Shown piece by piece: positions 32,164 through 41,039 of a stretch of 64,000 nt of DNA; position 1 is the stretch's first letter, and every line of letters starts with the position of its first letter. The stretch covers positions 124,001 to 188,000 of the forward strand of contig NZ_VJVZ01000003.1 of the NCBI RefSeq assembly GCF_007097145.1, written 5' to 3'. The notes below the pieces were generated by a model. That model was not told the origin of the DNA, did no database searches, and was given only the letters and a program-made list of their open reading frames with translations. The translations under genes were made by a program, and so were the position numbers. The DNA is from Flavobacterium zepuense. Its GTDB lineage: Bacteria; Bacteroidota; Bacteroidia; Flavobacteriales; Flavobacteriaceae.

Positions 32164-34356
32164 TTAAACTTTCGTCAACTTTAAAACCACACTGGTGTTG
32201 GTAGTGTTAACATTTGGGTTTAAGCCCACCTGCATTAAAAAGTCGCCGCTAAATGTTTCGGTTGCAACCGATGGCTTTTTGCCGGGATATACATTTATTT
32301 CTTCAACACGATAATTTTGATTTGCCTGTAATCCTTTCAATTTTATCGGGTTGTGGCTGCCTGCATCATACCTGCTGTTTACCAAATAGTTAAACATAAC
32401 CGCTTCATTGCCATTCTTGTTTATGTATAGTACCGATGCAGCATCGTTGCCCCACGGACTTTGCAGGCGGTACTGCGTGCCCTGCCAGATGGTGGCACCC
32501 AATGCCGAATAGTTTTTTATAGCCTGCTGGCAATATGCCAGGTCGGTTTCACTTAGGTGTTTTACCACGATATCAAAACCCAGTTTGCCCATCATGGCAA
32601 CATCGGTGCGGTATTTAATAGGCTGTTTGCCCCAATCGGTAACGTGGGCAGAGAGCGTAAGCGCGGGATAAAAATACGAGTACTCCCATTGCATAAACAC
32701 GCGCTCTAACGGGTCGGTATTATCGCTGGGCCAAAACTCTGTAAAGTATTTAAGCGCAGCATAATCTACACGCCCACCCCCGCCTGAGCATAGCATCATA
32801 GGCACTTTAGGGTATTTGGTACGAATGCGCTCCAGCACTTTATAAAGACCGTTTACATAATCGGTATATAAATTAGACTGATTCGCTTTTAAATTTTTTG
32901 AATACGCATTGTAAATTACTGCGTTACAATCCCATTTAATGTAGGCCAGTTGTGGGTTTTGGGTAAAAAGGTTATCTACCACGCCAAAAACAAAATCCTG
33001 CACCTTAGAGTTAGAAAGGTCTAACACCAACTGGTTCCTAAAATAATGCTCCGGCCTTTCGGGTTGTTTAATAACCCAATCCGGGTGCTGCTTGTACAGG
33101 TTACTGGCAGGGCTAACCATTTCGGGCTCAATCCATATGCCAAAGCCTACCTTATTATCTTTAGCGGTTTGTACCAACGTGGCAATACCGTTAGGCAGTT
33201 TCTTTTTATTTACATCCCAGTCGCCTAACGATGTTGTATCGTCATTACGCGGGTGGGTGTTGCCAAACCAGCCATCATCCAGCAAAAACAGGTCAACACC
33301 CAAAGTTTTACTATCGGCAATAAGGCCTTTAAGCTTGGTTTCATCAAAATCAAAATAAGTGGCCTCCCAATTGTTAAGCAGGGTTGACCGAGTACCTTTA
33401 CCGTCTAAAATTTTATAGCTTCGTGCCCAGTCGTGCAGGTTGCGGCTTGCAAAGCCTTTACCTTTGGTTGAGAGTGTATACCAAAATTTAGGGGTAGTAA
33501 ACACTTCGTTCTTAGCCAGTTTATAATCAGCAGCGGCATTATTAATGCCCGATATGATCCTTAAATTATTAAGCGGGTCTATTTCAAGGTCGGTCCTAAA
33601 GTTACCACTCCATTCCAAGCCTGCAAACAGTACTTTGCCCTCATCTTCAGTTGCCGGTTTTTCTAACGATACCATAAATACCGATGGCATAAACAAGTTG
33701 GCACGCGTACCCAGTTTAGAGTCCAGCACCTTAATACCGTGTGTTAAACGGGTTTCTTCGGGTTGCATTTCCTTAGCCCATTCGCCGTGGTAGTGGTTCA
33801 GCCAAAAGTTGTTGTTACCTTTAATATATAGGTTTGCCGATGCATACTTGTTTAGCGTAACCGTACCTTTTTCGGCATGTTTAATAGTAGTCCACTGCTC
33901 TATAACATCATTCTCAAAATAAGCGGTTATAAACAAATGCACCTCAAACGGGTACACCGGGTCTTTTAGGGTAATATCGGTTTGCGATACACCCTCTCCT
34001 GCCTGTGTTGTTTTGTGGGTAACGTAATGCAAATCTAACGATGTGTTACCATCTACATGCGTTACCGTAATGGCGGGTTCCAGTAAATTTTTGGAGCCGG
34101 AGGGTGTGTAAGCAGCGTTATAAATACCGGTATAATCGTTGCCTTGGTGGTACTGCCCCGGTATTTTGGTATAATCGGAATCGTTAGCAAGTTTTTCGCC
34201 AAAGTACAGTGTGTTAACCTCTTTAGCGGCATTTACCTGCAATACCAATGCGTTATTTTTTGTTTTTACGGGGATAATTTGCTGCGCCACAAGCGGTGTG
34301 ATGCCCGCCATGAAAGCGAGTGCCGCCGTTATAACCCACTGCCCTGTTTTTTTCAT
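32164..34356 (-). CDS. GH36 alpha-galactosidase, secreted
   Basis: 730 residues. Signal peptide ends at ITPLVAQ (residue ~25). N-terminal beta-sandwich (~30-310), then an (alpha/beta)8 barrel: LFLLDDGWFG, GFGIWIEPEMVSP, nucleophile aspartate in YIKWDCNAV (~D475), MLCSGGGGRVD, and the acid/base aspartate in WPSDNTDP (~D544). GH36 enzymes remove terminal alpha-1,6-galactose from raffinose-type sugars and galactomannan. It follows the sialate O-acetylesterase gene by 19 bases and probably shares one transcript, so the target is likely an acetylated, galactose-bearing plant polysaccharide. Confidence 0.92.
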   Translation of the reverse strand: MKKTGQWVITAALAFMAGITPLVAQQIIPVKTKNNALVLQVNAAKEVNTLYFGEKLANDSDYTKIPGQYHQGNDYTGIYNAAYTPSGSKNLLEPAITVTHVDGNTSLDLHYVTHKTTQAGEGVSQTDITLKDPVYPFEVHLFITAYFENDVIEQWTTIKHAEKGTVTLNKYASANLYIKGNNNFWLNHYHGEWAKEMQPEETRLTHGIKVLDSKLGTRANLFMPSVFMVSLEKPATEDEGKVLFAGLEWSGNFRTDLEIDPLNNLRIISGINNAAADYKLAKNEVFTTPKFWYTLSTKGKGFASRNLHDWARSYKILDGKGTRSTLLNNWEATYFDFDETKLKGLIADSKTLGVDLFLLDDGWFGNTHPRNDDTTSLGDWDVNKKKLPNGIATLVQTAKDNKVGFGIWIEPEMVSPASNLYKQHPDWVIKQPERPEHYFRNQLVLDLSNSKVQDFVFGVVDNLFTQNPQLAYIKWDCNAVIYNAYSKNLKANQSNLYTDYVNGLYKVLERIRTKYPKVPMMLCSGGGGRVDYAALKYFTEFWPSDNTDPLERVFMQWEYSYFYPALTLSAHVTDWGKQPIKYRTDVAMMGKLGFDIVVKHLSETDLAYCQQAIKNYSALGATIWQGTQYRLQSPWGNDAASVLYINKNGNEAVMFNYLVNSRYDAGSHNPIKLKGLQANQNYRVEEINVYPGKKPSVATETFSGDFLMQVGLNPNVNTTNTSVVLKLTKV

Positions 34357-34375
34357 ATATCAAATTGATTACTAT

Positions 34376-36358
34376 CTATTTATTGCCTTCAGTAATGCCC
34401 TTCCAGGTATCAGTACGGAAAGACGATGCCGGCAATCCCGAAGCATTGGTAAGATTGCCCTGTGGGTTATCGGCCCAATTGTAACGCACCGCTACCGGTT
34501 TAGCCACCTGTGCTGCCGAAACCACCACTTTACCGTTCTCTATTTTGGCATCAGCCCAGTAAAATTTTTGGTCATCGCCTGCAATTTCAAAGCCCTTAAG
34601 GTATTTACCGTCGGCTGTTTTAAGGCCTTTGTTATCTTTAAACTCTAAGGTTATAATGTTATTGATTTGTTTGTGTGATGCATACACCGGACCCGAATAC
34701 TCGATCTTCTCGCCATAGGTTTTAGCCAGCGCAATACGGGCAAGGCGCTCGCCCACCTCCTGCTTGTTTTTGGGGTGAATGTCTTTAGCATCGCCAATAT
34801 CGGTAATTACCGCCATACCTGTATTAGGAACCGATAGCGTTTTAAGCTGTGCCTCCCTCAGTTCTGCCCAAGCCGATGAACCCGGTTGGTCTTTTACCTG
34901 CATATAATTAGCTAATTGAACAAAATAAAATGGAAGATCTTTATTGCCGAATTTGGCACGCCAGTCGCTTATAAGTAATGGGAAAAGTGTTTGGTATTGC
35001 TTAGCCCTGTCGGCATTGCTCTCGCCCTGATACCATATAACACCGGCCAGTTTGTATTTTAATATCGGATGGATCATGGCATTATAGAGCGCCGATGGCC
35101 TGTTTTGGCCTTGCGGCAGATAAGGTGCCGGGCGCAATGTTTTGGTATCTACACCCACGGCATACTTCCAGTCACCAGCAAGGGAAACTTTCTCACTGCC
35201 CGATTTTATGAACATATCGCCGGGGTTGCCGTAAATACCGCCACCGCCCGTACCATCAAACACACGTATGGTTATAGTGTTGCTGCCTTTTTTTAATAAT
35301 TTACCCGGAATGGTGTAGTGGCGCTGTACCGTGTAACCATCGGTACCGCCTATGTAGGTACCGTTTACCCAAACCTTATCATTATCATCGGCATAAAATT
35401 CAAGCTCGGCATCTTTGCCTGCAAAGCTTTCGGGCAGTGTAATTTTTTTCCTAAGCCACGCTATGCCATCAAAACCCACAAGGGCATCAAATTCCCAAAA
35501 GTTGGGCAACTGCATGGTTTTCCATGATGCATCATTATAATCAGTACCTGCAAAAACTGCAGTGTTACCCTGCAAACCGCCTTTATCCGCTTTTTCAAGC
35601 TCTTCATTCCAAACTTTTATTTCAGCATCAAATTTTTTCTGAAGGTCATTTTTATTAGGTTCAGATGCCATGCCTTTAAGTACCTCATCAAAATCGTGCA
35701 TGGTGTTCAGGGCACCGGCGCTTGTCCAAGCTTCTGCCACCGTCCCACCCCAGGAGCTGTGGATAAGCCCAATGGGAACGTGTTTTTCTTTATACACCTT
35801 TCTTGCAAAAAAGTATGCGGTAGACGAAAACCCTGCAATGGCAGCGGGGCTGCAAACCTGCCAACCGCCGTTTTGCACCTGTAGCGTCTCTAACGGCACT
35901 GCGCTGTCTACATGCTCTGCCTGTAGCAGGCGTATTTCAGGATAATTAGCGTTCTTTATTTCTTCTTTATAATTATCTACCTTACCCCAACCTTCTAAGG
36001 GCATTTCCATATTACTTTGTCCACTGCACAGCCATACTTCACCAATAAGGATATTTTTAAGCACAAGGTTATCGCCATCGTTAATGGTAATGGTATACGG
36101 GCCACCAAATTTTGGCGTGGCAAGGCTAACCTCCCACTTGCCGTTTTTGGCTGTAGCCGAATACGATTTGTTATCCCAAGAGGTGGTAACTTTTACGGTT
36201 GCCGCACTGGTGGCACCAAAAAACGGTACGCTGCTTTTTTGCTGAAGCACCATGTTGTCCGTAAAAAAAGTAGGTAACGTTACCTTGGCCATAGCTTTAT
36301 TTGCCATGCCTAAAACCACTACGAGTACAATTAAAAAACTGTTTTTAAACGTTTTCAT
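34376..36358 (-). CDS. Sialate O-acetylesterase-family carbohydrate esterase, secreted
   Basis: 660 residues from the ATG at 36356-36358 (MKTFKNSFLIVLV); the longer frame adds an unlikely 34 residues. Signal peptide ends near ANKAMA. SGNH hydrolase split by an inserted galactose-binding-like beta-sandwich (residues ~230-390; FYADDNDKVWVNGTYIGG). Block I serine in SGQSNMEMP (~S113), VIWYQGESNA, and the catalytic D-x-x-H in DIHPKNKQEVG (~524-527). Removes O-acetyl groups from sialic acid or, more likely beside GH36, from hemicellulose. First gene of the operon. Confidence 0.9.
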   Translation of the reverse strand: MKTFKNSFLIVLVVVLGMANKAMAKVTLPTFFTDNMVLQQKSSVPFFGATSAATVKVTTSWDNKSYSATAKNGKWEVSLATPKFGGPYTITINDGDNLVLKNILIGEVWLCSGQSNMEMPLEGWGKVDNYKEEIKNANYPEIRLLQAEHVDSAVPLETLQVQNGGWQVCSPAAIAGFSSTAYFFARKVYKEKHVPIGLIHSSWGGTVAEAWTSAGALNTMHDFDEVLKGMASEPNKNDLQKKFDAEIKVWNEELEKADKGGLQGNTAVFAGTDYNDASWKTMQLPNFWEFDALVGFDGIAWLRKKITLPESFAGKDAELEFYADDNDKVWVNGTYIGGTDGYTVQRHYTIPGKLLKKGSNTITIRVFDGTGGGGIYGNPGDMFIKSGSEKVSLAGDWKYAVGVDTKTLRPAPYLPQGQNRPSALYNAMIHPILKYKLAGVIWYQGESNADRAKQYQTLFPLLISDWRAKFGNKDLPFYFVQLANYMQVKDQPGSSAWAELREAQLKTLSVPNTGMAVITDIGDAKDIHPKNKQEVGERLARIALAKTYGEKIEYSGPVYASHKQINNIITLEFKDNKGLKTADGKYLKGFEIAGDDQKFYWADAKIENGKVVVSAAQVAKPVAVRYNWADNPQGNLTNASGLPASSFRTDTWKGITEGNK

Positions 36359-36589
36359 TTTAACTATTAAAGATTGGTTATTTTTTAACGGTGCTACATC
36401 GTTTGCACCAAAGCATAAAACTATTGCATTTTTCTTAATATATAAAGTTTTTTTACTCAAAAGGTCGAAAAGACCATATAAAAAGAAGGATATCGCTAAA
36501 CTGGTATTTCAATTGCAATGTGATAACACGTTTTTTGGCATGGTAACCTTATTTACAATTTCTTTAATAAGGTGGCGCAAAACTTTAAT

Positions 36590-36598
36590 TATCTTTGT
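36590..36598 (+). promoter_or_regulatory. Putative -7 box of the hemolysin III gene
   Basis: TATCTTTG fits TAnnTTTG, 17 bases ahead of the ATG at 36615; this also argues against the longer N-terminal extension in the same frame. Confidence 0.55.
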
Positions 36599-36614
36599 AG
36601 TAACACTAATTATC

Positions 36615-37250
36615 ATGGCAAAAAAGAACAGGAAACGCGAAGAAATGTGGAACGTTATTACCCACGGCACGGGGGCAGTACTATCAGTGGCTGCGTTAAT
36701 AGCCATGATAACCTATTCGGTAATTAAAGGAACAATGCTGCACATAGCAGTATCTATAGTGTTTGGCGTAAGCCTTGTTTTACTGTATTCGGCATCTGCT
36801 TGCTATCATGCCGCCTGGAGGCTTAAATGGAAGCGCATACTGCAACGTATAGACCATCTTTGTATTTACGTGTTAATTGCAGGCTCCTACACTCCAATAG
36901 CGCTCTTAGGGCTTAAAGGCGTTTGGGGCTGGACGATCTTTGGGCTTATATGGGCATTTGCCATTGCCGGATTTATCTTCAAGTTTTCGCCATTGCGCAA
37001 GTCAGAAAAAATATCGCTAACCCTGTATGCCCTTATGGGGTGGCTTATAATCATTGCCATTAAGCCTTTAATAGAAAATATGGCTGCCGGGGCGTTGTTC
37101 TATCTTTTAAGCGGAGGGCTGTGCTATACCTTTGGCATTTACTTTTACGCCAAAGAAAAAATACCTTATAACCATACCATTTGGCACCTGTTTGTACTGG
37201 GCGGCAGCACCCTGCATTTTTTAGGGGTGTTTTTATACCTTATACCATAA
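36615..37250 (+). CDS. trhA: Hemolysin III / TrhA-type membrane protein
   Basis: 211 residues from the ATG at 36615. PAQR/Hly-III superfamily with seven helices: N-terminal EEMWNVITHGTGAVLS, conserved SACYHAAWRLKWKRILQRIDH (active-site-like S, H and D) and the C-terminal H in NHTIWHLFVLGGSTLHFLG. The H/D/H set is the metal site of PAQR proteins. In E. coli TrhA sustains membrane-fluidity balance; whether this is a hydrolase is unproven. An open frame continues upstream to 36252 but crosses the divergent esterase gene. Confidence 0.88.
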   Translation: MAKKNRKREEMWNVITHGTGAVLSVAALIAMITYSVIKGTMLHIAVSIVFGVSLVLLYSASACYHAAWRLKWKRILQRIDHLCIYVLIAGSYTPIALLGLKGVWGWTIFGLIWAFAIAGFIFKFSPLRKSEKISLTLYALMGWLIIIAIKPLIENMAAGALFYLLSGGLCYTFGIYFYAKEKIPYNHTIWHLFVLGGSTLHFLGVFLYLIP

Positions 37251-37319
37251 GGATTAAGAAATAATAGTATATTTAATTTTTTAGATTTTCAATTTACATT
37301 AGCACTTTACTATAAATTT

Positions 37320-40300
37320 TTGAGTTTGGAAAACCAAAGTAACGTATATACTTTTTTGAGGGGCGGTGGCGAAATGGGAGCGCTTATACGCAACCATGAC
37401 TGGGCTGCAACACCCATTGGCCCAATAGAAAACTGGCCTATAAGCCTTCGTAATGCAGTAGCCATGCTGCTGGCTTCTAAATTTCCTATGTTTTTATACT
37501 GGGGAGAGCACCACATACAATTTTATAATGACGATTACCGCAAAACCCTTGGCTTTGACGGCAAGCACCCGTCTGCACTTGGGCAAAAAGCCAAAGAATG
37601 CTGGCCGGAGGTATGGGATACCATACAGCCGCTTATAGATAAAGTAATGACCGAAGGCGATGGCGTTTGGTTTGAAGATATGAAACTACCCCGTTTTAGG
37701 GACGGCGAATTCAGGGATAGCTACTGGACGTTTAGCTACAGCGCCGTCAATGGCGATAGCGGTGAAATAGAGGGTGTACTTGTGGTTTGTACCGAAACTA
37801 CCGAGAAAATTACTACTATAAAAAATTTAGAGGATAGCAAGAACCAGCTTGAATTTGCCATTGATGCCACCGAGCTCGGTACTTGGGACCTTAACCCCGA
37901 AACCGGCAGGTTTAAAGGCAATTCGCGCTTAAAAGCCTGGTTTGGCTTACAGCCCGAGGAAGAAATTCCGCTTAGTGCCGCTACCGATGTTATTGTAGAA
38001 AAAGACCGCAGGCGCGTTAAGGAGGCCATTGAGTTTGCCATGAATTATGAGTCGGGTGGGCATTATGATGTAGAATATATCATCCTTAACCCTATTACCA
38101 ACAAAAAAATAATTGTGCGCGCTAAAGGCCGCGCCTGGTTTAACGATGATAAAGAATGTTATCGCTTTAACGGTACCTTACAGGATATTACAGTACGCCG
38201 CCTTGCACAAAAGGAAATAGATAACGCCAACCACATGGCCGACTTGGCTATTAAAAGTGCCGGTCTGGGCTTGTTTCAGGTAGATTTGCGCAGCGGCCGT
38301 ATGGAATATAACCCTACATTTGCTGGTATACTTACAGGCAACCGCAATAATAAAGACCTGCACCGCAAATCGTTTATAGACCGTATACACCCGGATGACA
38401 TGGCCGCAAGGGCAGCTGCATTGGAAAGCGGTAAGGCTAATAACGAGTTTATTTACTCTCCGCGCACCATTTGGGATGACGGCTCTGTACACCGCATTGT
38501 AGTTATGGGTGCCAATACTTTTGATTCTGCGGGTAACGCAGTAATGTTTTCCGGTACGGTGCGCGATGTTACACTACAGGAAAACCAGCGTATTGCCCTT
38601 GTGCAAAGCGAAGAGCGCTTTAGGTCTATGGTGGAGGAAGCTCCTGTGGCTACCTGCCTGTTTACCGGTAAAGACATGGTTATAGACGTGGCTAATGATA
38701 TTATGATTAGCTACTGGGGCAAAACTAAAAAAGTTATTGGCAAGCCTTTGGCACAAGCCGTACCGGAACTTATAGGCCAACCCTTTTTAGATATTTTAGA
38801 TAGAATATACGAAACCGGGATTACCCACGAAGAAAAAGCCGCCCCGGCAATGCTTAACCTTGATGGTACCCTGCGTACATATTATTTTGACTATACTTAC
38901 AAGCCACTTTTTGATGCCGAAGGTAAAGTATATGCCATTATGGATATGGCTATTGATGTTACAGATCAGATACTTTCCCAGCAAAAAATAGAGGAAAGCC
39001 AGCGCCAGCTGTTAGCATCGTTTGTAGACTCGCCCGTGGGTATCGCAACCATTATAGAAGAAGGCCTTACTTTTACAATGGCCAACCCTTTTTATGGTGA
39101 ACTTGTAGGCCGTAAACCCGAAGATATTGTGGGCAAGCCATTGCTTGAAGCACTACCGGAACTTGCCGGCCAGGGCTTTGATAACATATTGCGCAATGTT
39201 ATTGCCACAGGTAATGCATATATTGCTAATGAGGTAGAAGTTACGCTTCTTAGAAATAACATACTTGAGGCAATATATGTAAACCTTACCTACCAGCCAA
39301 GATATGATTTAAACGGAACATTTTTAAACATACTTGTTGTAGCTACCGATGTTACCCAGCAGGTACGCTCACGCAAAAGCGTTGAGGCCAGTGAGGCGCG
39401 GTTAAAATCTATTATAGCTACTGCCCCAGCGGGCATGGGCCTGTTTGTGGGGCGCGACCTTATTGTAGAGCTGCCCAACCAAACCTTTATAGATATTGTG
39501 GGCAAAGGATGGGATATTGTGGGCAAGCCGTTGCGCGAAGCCATGCCCGAACTGCTTACCGAAGGCCAGCCCTTCCTGAAAATATTAGACGATGTTTTTA
39601 CCACCGGTGTAATGTTCCAGAGTTACGGCTCGCAGGTTAAGATCGTTCAAAACGGTGTAATGACCTATAATTATTACAACATTACCTACACCCCTCTTTT
39701 TGATGAAAATAACGAGGTGTACGCAATATTAGATATTGCTATAGATGTTACCGAAGCCGTTACTGCAAGGCAAAACCTGGAAAATACACAGGCATCATTG
39801 CGTAGCGCTATAGAACTTGCACAGCTCGCCAACTGGCGTTATAATATAAAGGATAATACGTTTACCTATTCTGAACGCTTTATGGATTGGCTGGGCTTTG
39901 CCGAAGCTACCAAAGATATTGACAGTGCATACAACCCCTTGCCTGCGGAATACCGCAACGTGGTGCCCAATGCTATAGTGGCAGCTATAAAAAGCGAGTC
40001 GGGTGTATATGATAATGAACACCCTATTGTAAACCGCACTACCGGCCAGGTAAGGATAGTACACGCCGTAGCACAGGTATTTTATGATAGTGAAGGTAAG
40101 CCCGAATTTTTAACGGGGGTAGCACAGGATGTAACCGAAGAAAGAACATTACAACAGGAACTGGAGTTTCAGGTAGCAGAGCGTACCGAGGAGTTACAGG
40201 CCACTAACGAAGAGCTTGCCGATGCCAACAATGCCCTGATGCAAAACAATAAGGAGCTGGAACAGTTTGCTTACATTGCATCGCACGATTTACAAGAGCC

Positions 40301-40976
40301 GGCACGCAAAATAAGCATCTTTGCTAATATGCTTAGCGAAAGCCTGAATAGTATAGATGAACGTTCGCAAAGCTATCTAAATAAAATAAACAAGTCGGCA
40401 GACAGGATGATAACCCTGGTGCGCGATGTGTTGGGCTATTCGCAACTATCTAAAGAGCACCAGGTGTTTACGCCGGTAAACCTTACCAAAATTACCAATG
40501 ATATTATAAGCGATTTTGAGCTGATATTAGAGCAAAGCCACGCACAGGTAATTTATGATAACCTGCCGGTTATAGATGCCATACCGCTACAAATGTCGCA
40601 GTTGTTTGGCAACCTTATATCAAACGCATTAAAATACAATAAACCGGGTGTACCCCCAGTAATTACCATTACAAGTAAAGCACTTACCACTGCCGAAGCT
40701 ATAGAAACTTTCGGACCTAAAGCAACAGGTCATTATTATAAAATTGACTTTAAGGATAATGGTATTGGCTTTGACCAAAAGTATGCCGATAAGATATTTA
40801 ATATCTTTCAGAGGCTGCACAGCAAGAGCGAATATACCGGTACGGGTATAGGCCTGGCACTTTGTAAAAAAATAATGCAGAACCACTACGGCGATATACA
40901 GGCACATAGCGTAGAGAATGAGGGTTCTACCTTTACAGTAATATTACCCGAAAGGCATGTTAATGCATACCACTAA
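37320..40976 (+). CDS. Multi-PAS sensor histidine kinase
   Basis: 1218 residues, started at TTG 37320; no in-frame ATG lies upstream and the first internal ATG (37371) would cut off FLRGGG. An N-terminal PAS/GAF-like domain (residues ~18-155; NHDWAATPIGPIENWPISLR) and six further PAS modules start near residues 173, 295, 430, 560, 695 and 830. HisKA has H ~989 (IASHDLQEPARKI), and HATPase_c holds NLISNALKYN, DNGIGFDQKYADKIF and GTGIGLALCKK. No transmembrane helices, so a soluble sensor, probably of light, redox or small ligand. No response regulator gene adjoins; orphan kinase. Confidence 0.87.
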   Translation: MSLENQSNVYTFLRGGGEMGALIRNHDWAATPIGPIENWPISLRNAVAMLLASKFPMFLYWGEHHIQFYNDDYRKTLGFDGKHPSALGQKAKECWPEVWDTIQPLIDKVMTEGDGVWFEDMKLPRFRDGEFRDSYWTFSYSAVNGDSGEIEGVLVVCTETTEKITTIKNLEDSKNQLEFAIDATELGTWDLNPETGRFKGNSRLKAWFGLQPEEEIPLSAATDVIVEKDRRRVKEAIEFAMNYESGGHYDVEYIILNPITNKKIIVRAKGRAWFNDDKECYRFNGTLQDITVRRLAQKEIDNANHMADLAIKSAGLGLFQVDLRSGRMEYNPTFAGILTGNRNNKDLHRKSFIDRIHPDDMAARAAALESGKANNEFIYSPRTIWDDGSVHRIVVMGANTFDSAGNAVMFSGTVRDVTLQENQRIALVQSEERFRSMVEEAPVATCLFTGKDMVIDVANDIMISYWGKTKKVIGKPLAQAVPELIGQPFLDILDRIYETGITHEEKAAPAMLNLDGTLRTYYFDYTYKPLFDAEGKVYAIMDMAIDVTDQILSQQKIEESQRQLLASFVDSPVGIATIIEEGLTFTMANPFYGELVGRKPEDIVGKPLLEALPELAGQGFDNILRNVIATGNAYIANEVEVTLLRNNILEAIYVNLTYQPRYDLNGTFLNILVVATDVTQQVRSRKSVEASEARLKSIIATAPAGMGLFVGRDLIVELPNQTFIDIVGKGWDIVGKPLREAMPELLTEGQPFLKILDDVFTTGVMFQSYGSQVKIVQNGVMTYNYYNITYTPLFDENNEVYAILDIAIDVTEAVTARQNLENTQASLRSAIELAQLANWRYNIKDNTFTYSERFMDWLGFAEATKDIDSAYNPLPAEYRNVVPNAIVAAIKSESGVYDNEHPIVNRTTGQVRIVHAVAQVFYDSEGKPEFLTGVAQDVTEERTLQQELEFQVAERTEELQATNEELADANNALMQNNKELEQFAYIASHDLQEPARKISIFANMLSESLNSIDERSQSYLNKINKSADRMITLVRDVLGYSQLSKEHQVFTPVNLTKITNDIISDFELILEQSHAQVIYDNLPVIDAIPLQMSQLFGNLISNALKYNKPGVPPVITITSKALTTAEAIETFGPKATGHYYKIDFKDNGIGFDQKYADKIFNIFQRLHSKSEYTGTGIGLALCKKIMQNHYGDIQAHSVENEGSTFTVILPERHVNAYH

Positions 40977-40997
40977 AACCTATACTTTAAAACAAAA

Positions 40998-41030
40998 GGC
41001 AGCCAATTGGCTGCCCTTGCTTTGTATATT
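40998..41030. terminator. Bidirectional hairpin between convergent kinase and GAPN genes
   Basis: ggcagccaattggctgcc is an 18-base perfect palindrome (40998-41015) with cttgctttg after it on the plus strand and a T-rich stretch on the minus strand. It serves both converging genes. Confidence 0.6.
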
Positions 41031-41039
41031 GTACTACAA

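Noticed and set aside
34211..34648. 145-codon plus-strand frame across the GH36/esterase junction
   Set aside because: Antisense to two well-supported genes and without recognisable protein features.
36252..36614. 121-codon N-terminal extension of the hemolysin III-type protein
   Set aside because: It overlaps the divergent esterase gene antisense, and a -7 box plus family length place the start at 36615.
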